From Glandiceps talaboti (taxonomy: Eukaryota > Hemichordata > Enteropneusta > Spengelidae): a stretch of 64,000 bases of DNA. Shown here piece by piece: positions 49,788 through 60,365 of the stretch. The position numbers were made by a program, and so were the translations under genes. Position 1 is the stretch's first letter. Each line of letters opens with the position of its first letter. Below the pieces are notes generated by a model. It saw only the letters and a program-made list of their open reading frames with translations, ran no database searches and was not told the origin of the DNA. The stretch lies in NCBI RefSeq assembly GCF_964340395.1, contig NC_135550.1:25780676-25844675 (forward strand), read 5' to 3'.

Positions 49788-51614
49788 TTACTTTTGCAGC
49801 ATTTCAATAATTTCCTGACCAGTTTCACCTGCCAAGTCTCGCGCTGTTTTATCGTCATTAGTTAAAATGGTTTTATCAGCTCCGCGAAGTAACAAGTATC
49901 GGACGATGTCCGGTCGATCCACTACAGCAGCATGATGTAAAGCTGTCCACCCACCATCCATTGGACAATTTATCTTGGCACCTGCTCTGACCAATCGTCG
50001 AACTCGAAACATGTCACCGTCTCGTACAGCATCTATGAGTTCCAAAGCCCTTTCTTGATCAATATCTGCAAGTCAAGATAAATACATCGTTACGAAAACT
50101 ATAGTGCTAATATGTTTGAGCAGTGTCTCATCACAGACAAAAAAATACATTTGGTCAGCGGCCTTAAATGTGCACATTAGTTTTATTTCAATTAAAGGGG
50201 AAAGGTAACTTGTGAATACACGGGAACATGGGTGAGACTGATTTTACACATTAGGTGCAGCATTTCTGTCTGCTAATCTGACCAAGAAAAAAATTGCACA
50301 AATTCTCATTACAAATTTGAAATATGGTCTAGAAGAGGCCTGCTGCTGTACACTAGAATGAGGCATTATGGGAGATAAGCCGAGTTAGGAGTTTCATTCT
50401 TGACACCACTTTGCCCAAACAATGCTGAGGTGTGGAGCTCCCAACTTTGTTTACTTTAGGTTAGGGTTAGTTTGGGATGCCTAGCCCAGAAACGTAGTGT
50501 AAACATTATTTCAGAGTAACCTTTCAGCATTGTTCTCCCAACAGAATTATCAAGCCTGGAGGCAGGTGTCTTGGCTTGAGGTTGCTTTGTCCTTAGTCTA
50601 GTTCCTATACGGTATTGTGTTGAGACCACGTTGGCATCCAGACTACTTTGTCCTCACTTCGTTGCTTAGCCATTACTTCATTTGATGTCGGGACTTGATT
50701 TTATTACTTTTCAAGAGTGGTGTGTAGGGTACTCAGAGTTCAGTGTACTTGAGTTGAGATTACTTAGTGCTATTTAACTTTAGTTAGATTTCATATGATG
50801 CATTCAACCTCAATTCTCTTGGTTCCCATACCTTGCCAATACCCCTACTTTGCTCAAATTCGCCCCCATCATGTCAAGTTTTTAAAGTTTACTATATTTA
50901 TATGGTTGGTTAGTTTTTAATATAAGTTTAATAACGCGGTTGTCTTTGACTTGCTAGCGGCCTAAATGCCCACCAAATGATTGCTTCAGGCGGCCACTAA
51001 TTCAACGTGAGTGGTATTTTCTAATCAGAATTGACTGTCAATAGTAAGTAACTCACAGTATGGCTTGGCAATGTACCAACCGATGATGACTCACTCAGAA
51101 ATTTAAAGACTGCAAACCTTCATACACAAGTAATACATTCCTGAATACCACTCTTCTACGATCATCTACTAATGTACGAACTCAATTTGCCCCTATTTTA
51201 ACGATGACATATGTTTATCAACAAATTACGAGAGTACTTAAACGCGAGAAGGTACAAAGCACTCTTCAATTAAACATCGTGCTACAACAAATTACATACT
51301 CGCTCTTAAGTTGATTCGGGTCAGGGCAAATATTGCAAATGTAGGTGTCCATTTTCACTGTTCATGTCAGCAACCCTACAAGAAATATTTATTCTAGATA
51401 AAAAGTCAATGGCAAAGATATTGTAATGGTGTCAATGAATCGAGTACTATGTAGTTAGTACTTCACAGCATGCTGGGAATGGTCGGATGAGATTGTTCTA
51501 AAGAGACTTGTAAATGATCGATCCATCTTCGCGCATATCTACGTCTTTCTGTGTGTCTCGTCAATGTCTGTCTGTATCTGTCCATGGAATACATCCATGA
51601 TCTGTGTGCCTCCG

Positions 51615-51666
<52 letters not shown>

Positions 51667-53957
51667 ATACACACACTCTCTATCTATCTATCTATCTCCC
51701 TCTCTCTCTCTCTGTCTCTGTCTCTCCCCCCTCTCTCTCTATCTATCTCTCTCTATCTATCTATCTATCTCTCTCTCTCTATCTATCTCTCTCTCTTTTC
51801 ATGTACTTTATTACGTAAAATGTAAGTGTCTCTATTTCTAAATAATTTTGCTGGTACGAGACAAGAGTTCGACTTCGTAAATGGCCACCCCCCCCCCCCC
51901 CACCCAGTGAATACCTGTTAACTCCATTCGTGTCCAATTCAATATTAACTGCATTACACCGTGCTGTACAACCCGTTCTGCATTGACGTGCTATATTGAA
52001 ACTTACCGATCCATGAAAACGTCATATCGGACATGTATAGTAAACGCTTCACCTGTTAGTTAGAGGCTTGCCTTTGTGTTCCTAAATACAATGTTTTGAT
52101 AACTGTGATAACTTTTCACACAGAAACGGTGACTGGATTGTGTTTGCTAGTCACTTGTCAGTTATCAAGTCCTTGTATTCTTTGTTTTGTACTCAACTCG
52201 GGCGTAAACTGTTTGTGGGTTAACTCGAGCGTGATTTTTATTTGGTCGGAGCTTGGTCATACGACAGTCTCAGTCCACATACCACATACAGTGGCTACAT
52301 GGACAACTCATGTGAACAGTCAAAAAGGTCGTTACATGTGACGGCTATGAAACTGTAAAGTAAAGTGAACATTTTAATTACAAATGTACTCTAAGCCTGT
52401 GGCCAGCAGTAAAATTACCCTGGTAACGTGTACAATCATCGCCCGTTGTTCATCATGTTTGATTCCATACATGTAGTAGCAGTAGTCTAGAAGCTATCAG
52501 TGGCTATGAAGATTTCTTTCGCCAAGAGATCTTCAAAGCCATGGATACCCTCTAGATGGGTTTATGCTTTGGTTATAGCAATTCGCAGTAACTTTTAAAC
52601 TTGTGACACCTGCTTCATTAGATCTACAGTTACTGTTACGTATTGATAATACATTGTTGTTACATTTTCCCTGTCTTCTGTTGTTCTTTTTCCTCTCTCA
52701 TTTCTCTTTAAAATGTATTCTTTTCGATTATTAACAAGGGTCTATGATTTACCATATTACAATTCGAATGGTCCAACCTCACCATTTACCAACTCGGATC
52801 AAACGCCAAACGAACCATTCATCAAATCGTATTGTCGGAAGGTTTGAGGAATTCATGCGTGAATCTCGAAATCAAATTAGTCTTAAAGTGATGTGATTAT
52901 ATGTTCAAATTTCGGAAATCATTATAATCGGTTTGTATAAGCATATCGAGTGTTTTTCTAAATGTATGTTATTCTAATACTTTTTTTTCCTGAAATCAAC
53001 ATAAATAGATTACTTTTTATAGGATAAGTATAATTAGTGTAAGCATGTGGCGACTTCATATCTTAGATGTTTTGCGTGCCTTTGGCATGTATTTGTGTTT
53101 TGTTAGCCTGTTACAAATGTAAGAGGTGTGTAGTGGGGATCCATTTACGAATGAGCGAGGGTTTTCACCAAACATAAGTGTTATTTGATCGATTCTTCTT
53201 CAGAATTAATTTGGCAACGCGAGTTTTTGCACACAAACTAGAATTTCAATCTCCAGAATCTAAAGTCACGAAGTGTCTTGACAAAGGCGTGACAATCATC
53301 AACTGTTCACACGGTTCAGGCGCGAGGGAAAAAAAATTGTTGGCGTGTTTGAAATTCCGCGTGTCAAGATAGCTTCACAAACATACATATCTTCATGCAC
53401 AATGGTTTGTATATCACATCATACGAGTTCGAAGGTCATGTGATGTAACTCAGAAGTATTGTTATACGCTTTGAAATCTAAAGTGACAAGCAACTCACTG
53501 CAGGCCAAGAACTGTCGTGTATACACCGTACTAGTACGAATCACATTTACTGATGACAGTACATCTGTACGTCTGGCAAAAAATAGCACGTGTATTGATA
53601 AAGACTAATGTTAGCGTATAATTTGTACCAATTAAAATGATATGCATCTGAGTTTTTTTTGTTTTGTTTTTTGTTAAAGGAGGGGTGTAAACTTTTTGGA
53701 TCATTGCGGGAGGGTACATCTACATTGTATCACAAATAAATAATAAATATTTTGAACCATAATCTACTTCGTTCAGAAAATCGTCCATGAAAGAACGAGG
53801 AACCCATTTGTTTATATTTCATCTTTTTGTCAGTGCCTAGTAATTGTTATCATGATAGTAGCGAATCACATGTAAACATTCGAATTTATTCAACTATTAT
53901 TTTCCTGAGAAGAACATGTGAAAAGAGTTATTGATCCTGGGTAAGATGTAGTCAAGC

Positions 53958-54012
<55 letters not shown>

Positions 54013-54044
54013 GATGGTGGTGGTGGTGGTGGTGGTGGTGGTGG

Positions 54045-54078
<34 letters not shown>

Positions 54079-55937
54079 GGTGGTGGTGGTGGTGATGATG
54101 ATGATGATGATGATGATGATGCTGATGATGATGACATTAAATTAGAAGTTGGACGATTTTGAAAAGCTTGCGACGATTTTATTTGCTAATGAAAAATAAA
54201 AATCAACTAGAATGAAATTACTTTGTCATTGTTGCTGCTACAACAATACAGGTAAGATAATGTATACTAATCACGACATATGGATATGCGTACGTCATCA
54301 TAACCGGAAATGACATCATCAAAGACAACCGTCAACTTCAAGGAAACGCTTGATAGAATCATATTCCATGAAAAATGCTATATCTTTCGTTCAAGGAAAC
54401 GTTCGATAGAAGGTTATTCAAGGAAAAAGTTTATATCCTTTTACTGTCAACGACCGAGTGATTGCATGTAAAGCCGTACAAGAATTCGTGGTAGAATTCG
54501 TTTCCTCTCATCTTGAGAACACATTATTCTGTGATGAGATCCAAGTGTAAATTAAAAGTGTTTCATTTTATGAGATGCATATTATGTTAGATGTCGTCAC
54601 AGGCCGAGGTCACGGGACATACTCGTAAGTCGGAATATTAACCCCCCCCCCCCCCCATGAAACGAAAAATGATGGTCGATGGTACTTCTTGGATTGTGCC
54701 GTAAAAGAGGCACATGTTTTATTGCATAGAATCAAGCCGTATGGGCTTTGTTCAGCAAATTCTGGATTCCATACTTTGCGGTTGACGACGATATCACAGA
54801 ATAACATACTTGTTAGGTTGCTTTGACTGTGTACTGTTCCATTTTGTGAGAATACAGTGTAAATTCTGTGACATACCTGAACAGAAAAAACACAAGTTTG
54901 TGAGGTTGCTTTGTTGGAATGCGTATTATTTCTTATATTGTTGTTTTCCTTGTCTACAGGCAAACTATAATAACATTTTGACTTGAATATATTTCCCCTA
55001 CCTTTATGGTCTTATAGTATATGTAGTGTATAATTGATACATTTGTAGTAGCAGGATTCGTGCGATATTTTCTTTAGGAAAACAACAATCTAAGCAATAA
55101 TAGTTCGTGTCCCTGTGGGTTGCTTTGACGTTGTTTTAATGAGACCCATCAAGACATGTGTATCCTGTCTATATGTATTTAGGATTTTGTAAAAGTACCC
55201 TGTCAAACAAGCCGACAAGGTCGTCAAGAGTACTGTAAATATTTTACGATTGGTAATGCATCTTGGTAAAATAAAACTTATGCGAGAACAATATGTCTAA
55301 CTGCAAAAAATTCGTGTAATAGAAAACTGATTTTGGCAATGAGAATAACGTCGTTCAAAGCAAAAGAAAATTTAAAAAGACGAAAAAGAGTATGTTTGGA
55401 AAAGGATGTGATCTCGTCGAATATTATTGTCGTAAAGCATAATGGCGTTGTGTAATTTGTCTTCAGTCAGGATAAAGCAGAACCCAACGAGAACAGAAGA
55501 GAATTGTCTGCCTATTTAGTTCTAAATGGGTTGACTACATTCATCGACATGTTACAAGAGCATAAATGTAACGTGTGAGCTGTCCGTTGTCACATGAATA
55601 GTCTCGTAATGGATTTGAATCCCTGGCTAATAAACGTATATTGGCATCGTTACATGTTTGTCTGTCAAATTCCTTTTTAATTCGAAATAATCGTTTTCCT
55701 ACTGACGTGGTATTTATGTGTACATTTTTATACGGCTGAGCAGTCACGACAATTCCGTTCAGCTTCACATTATAATTATCTCTTAAACTTAATTATAATA
55801 TCACGTCATCAACTCCAAGGCATAAGGACCAATGTCATTATTTGAATGATGCACATCGAATATCTTTCATTTAAAAAATGTGATGATCAAAGCAGGGATT
55901 AGTTAATCCCTCAAAATAATGTTCTATTCCGTTGCAG

Positions 55938-55990
<53 letters not shown>

Positions 55991-57717
55991 GACTAACTGA
56001 CTAACCAATAAATGTACAAAGCACATAGTTTAGAAGAATGCAAGATTTTCACAGCGCTGTTTGTTCTGTCTAGGATGTTTGTCGTGTCCCGACCTGTGGG
56101 AGCGGATAAAACAACGCGACATTTCTTGGCTGTAGTTATGGTATCTCTGGTCGCATGTCAACAATATAGTCCTACAATTTTATTCCTGAATAATTTCTAC
56201 CCAAACTTCAAACTGTTGCGGTGGCATATTGATCTAGCCTAGAATCTACGCTGTCGTGATGAAAGTTCTGCAATATCTCAGACCGAGTGTACAAAGTGGG
56301 AGGCTGGGAGCTCTGAGGTCTGAGTGGGTCTGTAGAAGGGGAAAACATGGATCCTAAACAAGGGTCACAATCTTGAATGAATTCATCCAGCCTTCCAGTC
56401 TCGTATCTGTACTTTTGTTTTCGTTAAAAAAATCAAGAGCTTTGACCCAAAATCACACGTCTTATTCCAAGGTCGCAGACAGGGGACATCATTTTTCAAG
56501 ACAGCCTCTAGATGACACTGTTCTTATATCTTTTGTTTTAAAAATGTGCCCCGTTTAGAATTGAAGAAAACAACTGAAGTATATAATTTATGGTATTAAC
56601 CACAATCTCCGTGACTTGCTTTGATGACCAGACACGATTATTGCACAGACGATACCACATTGCAATTAATTATATTTCTGTGGCACGAACTCAGCTCGTT
56701 AGTATCATGTTGAGTGAATAACTTCAAATCTACGTTAACATACTAGCGTAAAACCACTTTTCCAAAGTGTCCTATGGTGAAAAATACATTAGTAAAAGTA
56801 ATTGTAGAAGTATACATTTGATCAGAGAAAAAAATAATTTGCATTTGATGTCGAAACGATTTTACAAATACAATATACCTATTCAAATACAAATTAGTTT
56901 ACAAATAATTATGCATTTGTAGTTATATATTACACACACATATACCCTCATATTTCCAAGGTGTGACATCAAAGTACAGTAATATGAAATCCATGCATTT
57001 CATATACTAGTGACGTCACAAGGATTTCATAATTTTAAAACGCTATAAAAAACTACATTAGGATATCCTTGGATCAAGGGGACGGTGGGCTGAAGGTGTG
57101 GTGTTATGAAGTTAATATATGTAAGATAGTCGAGCAGATTTTCCCCAAATAGTTTTTTAAAGTTGTGTCACGTTTCGGGAAAACGCTCACACGTATCTTT
57201 CCGTCGATCACAACCTGTGACTATGGCATTTGAGTCGCGGAATAAAAGTGATGTGAACTATATTTACTTTAGTGGATGGGAAAGAGCGATTGTGTGGTTG
57301 ATGGTAGACATCTAAGGTGATAGCCCAGAGACGTTGCTACTTGGCGTTACTATGTGAAGAAGATCTCCACAGTTCCTGGGCTAAAAAAATGACAACGTAT
57401 GCTATTGTTAGTTACCAGTATACATGGTATACGTAGATGTATAGTTTCAAGGTTTAGTCAACGCAATAACGTTTACTAGTATGTCATGTATGCGGGATAT
57501 ACACATCACATTACAGTTTACTCTCTATGTTTAATAGATGTAATCTAAGCCACACTTATTAGTTAATTCTGTATCACGAACCTCCATATTCCCGTTTCTT
57601 GTTCTTTTCTTCTATGTATTCATCAGGTGGTGGTAAACCTTCTACCTTCCATTCAGGCACTATACGTACCCTCCTTCGTTTGTTTGGATTGCTTCGGTAT
57701 TCTTTCTGCTTACCCAT
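49788..57717 (-). CDS. Small ankyrin-repeat protein, two coding exons
   Basis: Exon 1 (57717-57582) encodes MGKQKEYRSNPNKRRRVRIV, then PEWKVEGLPPPDEYIEEKNK. Exon 2 (50065-49788) encodes DIDQERALELIDAVRDGD and two to three ankyrin repeats. The junction is phase 1 on both sides (G|AT), which makes one 138-residue frame across a 7.5-kb intron. Repeat signatures are GGWTALHHAAVVDRPDIVRYL, LLRGADKTILTNDDKTARDLA and a capping GQEIIEMLQK. The N-terminus is strongly basic; RRVRIV could act as an RVxF-like docking or nuclear-localisation element, but this is speculation. The exon 1 donor GTTCGT is weak. I cannot assign an orthologue; it is not clearly PPP1R27, although its size is similar. The partner is presumably a protein bound by the ankyrin groove. 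Confidence 0.75.
51617..51795. repeat. (CA)n followed by (CT/CTAT)n compound microsatellite
   Basis: About 25 CA units, then mixed CTAT and CT runs to about 51795. It lies in the ankyrin gene intron. Several His/Thr-, Val/Cys- and Ser/Leu-rich open frames over it are artefacts. Confidence 0.97.
52487..52555. ncRNA. 69-nt near-perfect hairpin, pre-miRNA-like
   Basis: Arms 52487-52513 and 52529-52555 pair over 27 positions with about five mismatches (inner stem TGGCTATGAAGAT with ATCTTCAAAGCCA), enclosing a 15-nt loop. The size is that of a microRNA precursor. It could equally be the centre of a tiny MITE. Nothing here shows transcription. It lies in the ankyrin gene intron. Confidence 0.3.
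53959..54133. repeat. Compound trinucleotide array (TTG)n(GTG)n(GAT)n(GTG)n(GAT)n
   Basis: About 18 TTG units grade into alternating GTG and GAT blocks. It lies in the ankyrin gene intron. Homopolymeric frames (Leu, Val, Met, Ser, Pro, Thr) across it are artefacts. Confidence 0.97.
55938..56007. repeat. (CTAA)n microsatellite
   Basis: About 15 CTAA units with GACT variants at the right end. Confidence 0.95.
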
Positions 57718-59873
57718 GTTAAAAGTTCTTGATATATAACACTCGCTCCGTTATCGCAAACCTTCAAGTACCGCTATTTGTTGTACTGTGTTCCGTTTTG
57801 TCAGTGAGTGAATAACGGTGTATACAACCGATTACGTCAGGGTGGTTTGTCACTTCGACCGTTATGTCACACGGCTTATCAGTTCTGTTGTTTACCTACG
57901 TTGTCTAAAATAAACGACAACAACAATATTAACTATAGACTGTGTAAGGTCTTTGATTCACCACAGATAAAGTGTTAGTTATCTGTGGATTCACCCACGA
58001 TTCTACAGCACAAACAAAATACTCAGTGTAAAATCACAGACCCTACACGTGTAGGGTCTATGTGTAAACCAAATTGTTGTCTCTGATTTGTCAAACACAT
58101 ACGTTGAAGTTCCAGGTAAGACCACCGACGACAAAAGATAGGCGTTTTAATTCCGCAATTTTGTTACAAAGGAAACAGCGCACTGTATTGTCCCAAGGAA
58201 AATCTGATCTTGTATTATACCACACACTTCTAGAATCACACCTCTCCCCAAACTAGTTGTCAGTGTTGACATCAAACAGGAAGGCAGATCGAATGTGTGT
58301 GTATATGTGTGCCGCCACAGGTGAATACAAGTCTACTGAGAACAAAACTGCCTCTCAGTTGAAATCAGAATTCTTGTTTGTTTCGTATGTCAAACTGTTT
58401 TCATCGCATTGTACCTTGTAGCGTGGTAGGTCTTCTAAGATAACAACAAAACATATCAACATGTAAGAGATATCCACGTTGAACGCAGTCCTGCGGCCCA
58501 ATATGCCAGCTGTGAGACGACACTGTTTTATAATAGTTAAAGACTGGTCGTAACTCACTCGTGGGCTGCCCTTCAAGGGTCAGACTTACTTAACATAACA
58601 ACGAAATCATATACATATAGAATGTATACGACACCCAACACTTGAGGGCGAAATCTCTGGAGATTTTAACCAACCAGCCCCGCAACCAGCCTATGCTGGA
58701 GAACCGTCCCTTTATCATAGTACTGAAATCGGAAGCTTACACCTTTATATTGGGTTATGTGATTATCAAATGTAAAAAATTAAATAGAATACTACTGGCC
58801 AAGTGTGTGACCCATCTCCACCGTTGACAAAGAGTACAATTAGGATTTGCCTTCTGCAAGTTGTTTTGCTCTCTGCAGATGGCTGCTGTTTTAACATTGG
58901 GAAGTGACAACCAAAATACAATACAATACAATGCAATACAATACAATACAATACAATACAATGCAATGCAATACAATACAATACAATACAATACAATACA
59001 ATACAGTACAATGCAATACAATACAATACAGTACAGTGCAATGCAATCCAACACAATAGTTTGATATTTTTTCATATCTTTCTTTTCTCTGCTTTCTCTT
59101 CTGCCAGGTTTGCATGTAAATTTGTTTCTTTAAATACCACAATATACTTGTACATATTTGAATACTTTATTAGTGGTAAACTAAAATTATAAGGATTGTG
59201 GCTCTCTTGTAGCGAAGTGGTTAATTTTTAGAAGCTGTACTTTTCTTCTTTTTTTGATCCGACATACTTCGTTTTTTGGTCCGCCACACGTTGGTCCACC
59301 ATACTCGTATTTCCTTCCGTACTTTTTCTGCCATACTCTTTTTTTTATTTGTTTGCCGGTCACATGTTTAATGATGGGGGATGGGGGGGGGGGGTAGGGG
59401 TAGGATTCCGCTGATGCCATCTTAAGTATTATGCTTTGCATATTGAAGATCAGATATCAGTTTAGCGACAACTTTATCTCAATGTCAATAACTGTAAGGG
59501 AATTTAATAAGTCAATATTCGTCGTCAACTAACAAACATTCTTGTTTTATTGCTCCTACAAGACGATGGAACCAATCGCTGAGTTGGTGGGGTGGAAATT
59601 TACAATATCGTTCAGGATATCATCGTCACATGGCGAGATGATGTCTTAACATGTCGGAGCTACAGAACAGTTATTTTATTTTTGTGGTATTGTTTGAGTA
59701 GATTAATGTAAAACTGTAGGCACTAACAGAGTATTCGAGGACGTTTTATATGACAGGTTTGGTCTTGAAATACCTTTTAGTGGCGTCCCGTTATTGATAC
59801 ACCAGAATGTCTCTGAGGCTATCATTGAGCTTTATTGTCAAGAAATGACGAAAAACAACATAAATGACTGAAT
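57718..59873. other. Intergenic between the ankyrin gene promoter and the METTL27-like gene
   Basis: The first 150 bp hold the ankyrin gene 5' UTR and probable promoter (minus strand). Two short palindromes follow: CACAGATAA paired around 57955-57998, and ACCCTACACGTGTAGGGT at 58038-58058. Apart from the pentanucleotide array and a G-run near 59385, nothing else is supported. Confidence 0.4.
58915..59056. repeat. (AATAC)n pentanucleotide microsatellite
   Basis: About 28 AATAC units with scattered AATGC and AGTAC variants. Minus-strand frames rich in Leu, Tyr, Cys, Ile and Val over it are repeat artefacts. Confidence 0.97.
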
Positions 59874-60277
59874 TTCAGATTCCAAAATGACGACTTGATG
59901 ATTGTTAAATGACCTGATGGAGATGCTGTAAAATTCTAGAACATTGTTTACAATACATACTGAGCAGACAACAGTCTGAGTATGGTCAGCCTCTTGTGTA
60001 TGGTCAGATGACATGATACTACGTGTATGTGTTAGGTTGATAAGCGAATCATATCGTGACTATATAGAATCCAAACTGTATAGCTAGTACAACTTAACCA
60101 ACCTTCATACTAATCTCTACCTACACATTGATATGGAGTTATTATATGTACCAAATTATATGTAATTTGAAGCTTACATTCTTAAGATATTACTAGAGAA
60201 ATGACTGAAAATCATTAATTATGTTAAAACGAAAGTTAAAAATAGACCAAATCTACCCTTCTCCACCTCTTCCAATT
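59874..60277 (-). repeat. Left arm of a large inverted repeat around METTL27 exons 4-5
   Basis: 404 bp that match 61217-61621 in inverse orientation at roughly 90 percent by eye. The arm begins TTCAGATTCCAAAATGACGA, about 490 bp downstream of the stop on the gene's strand, and ends 89 bp from the stop codon. Weak similarity continues to about 60300. Confidence 0.9.
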
Positions 60278-60365
60278 GCAAAATGAATTTACACTAATCT
60301 CGCCTTCAATCTGATAGTGGAATTAACGAATAGTGTTACATATCACGTGGTAAACAAAAAAGCTT

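Larger units (their letters stand above)
50066..57581 (-). other. 7.5-kb intron of the ankyrin gene
   Basis: Apart from the microsatellites, C-runs (51888-51901, 54642-54654) and the 52487 hairpin, I find no exon or RNA gene that I can support. Short open frames here lack domain likeness. Confidence 0.45.

Noticed and set aside
53952-54145. Poly-Ser/Pro/Thr and poly-Leu/Val/Met frames
   Set aside because: They are artefacts of a compound trinucleotide repeat.
55590-55640. B-box-like GGATTTGAATCCC, a possible tRNA or tRNA-derived SINE
   Set aside because: No A-box at the right distance and no cloverleaf can be drawn. A single B-box-like match is expected by chance.
49540-57330. ACGTCTCTGGGCTA at about 49540 recurring in inverse near 57320 as a giant inverted repeat
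   Set aside because: Only about 14 bases match and the flanks do not; too little to claim an element.
58755-59142. Hydrophobic Leu-Tyr-Cys-Ile-Val frames resembling membrane proteins
   Set aside because: They come from the (AATAC)n pentanucleotide array read in three frames.
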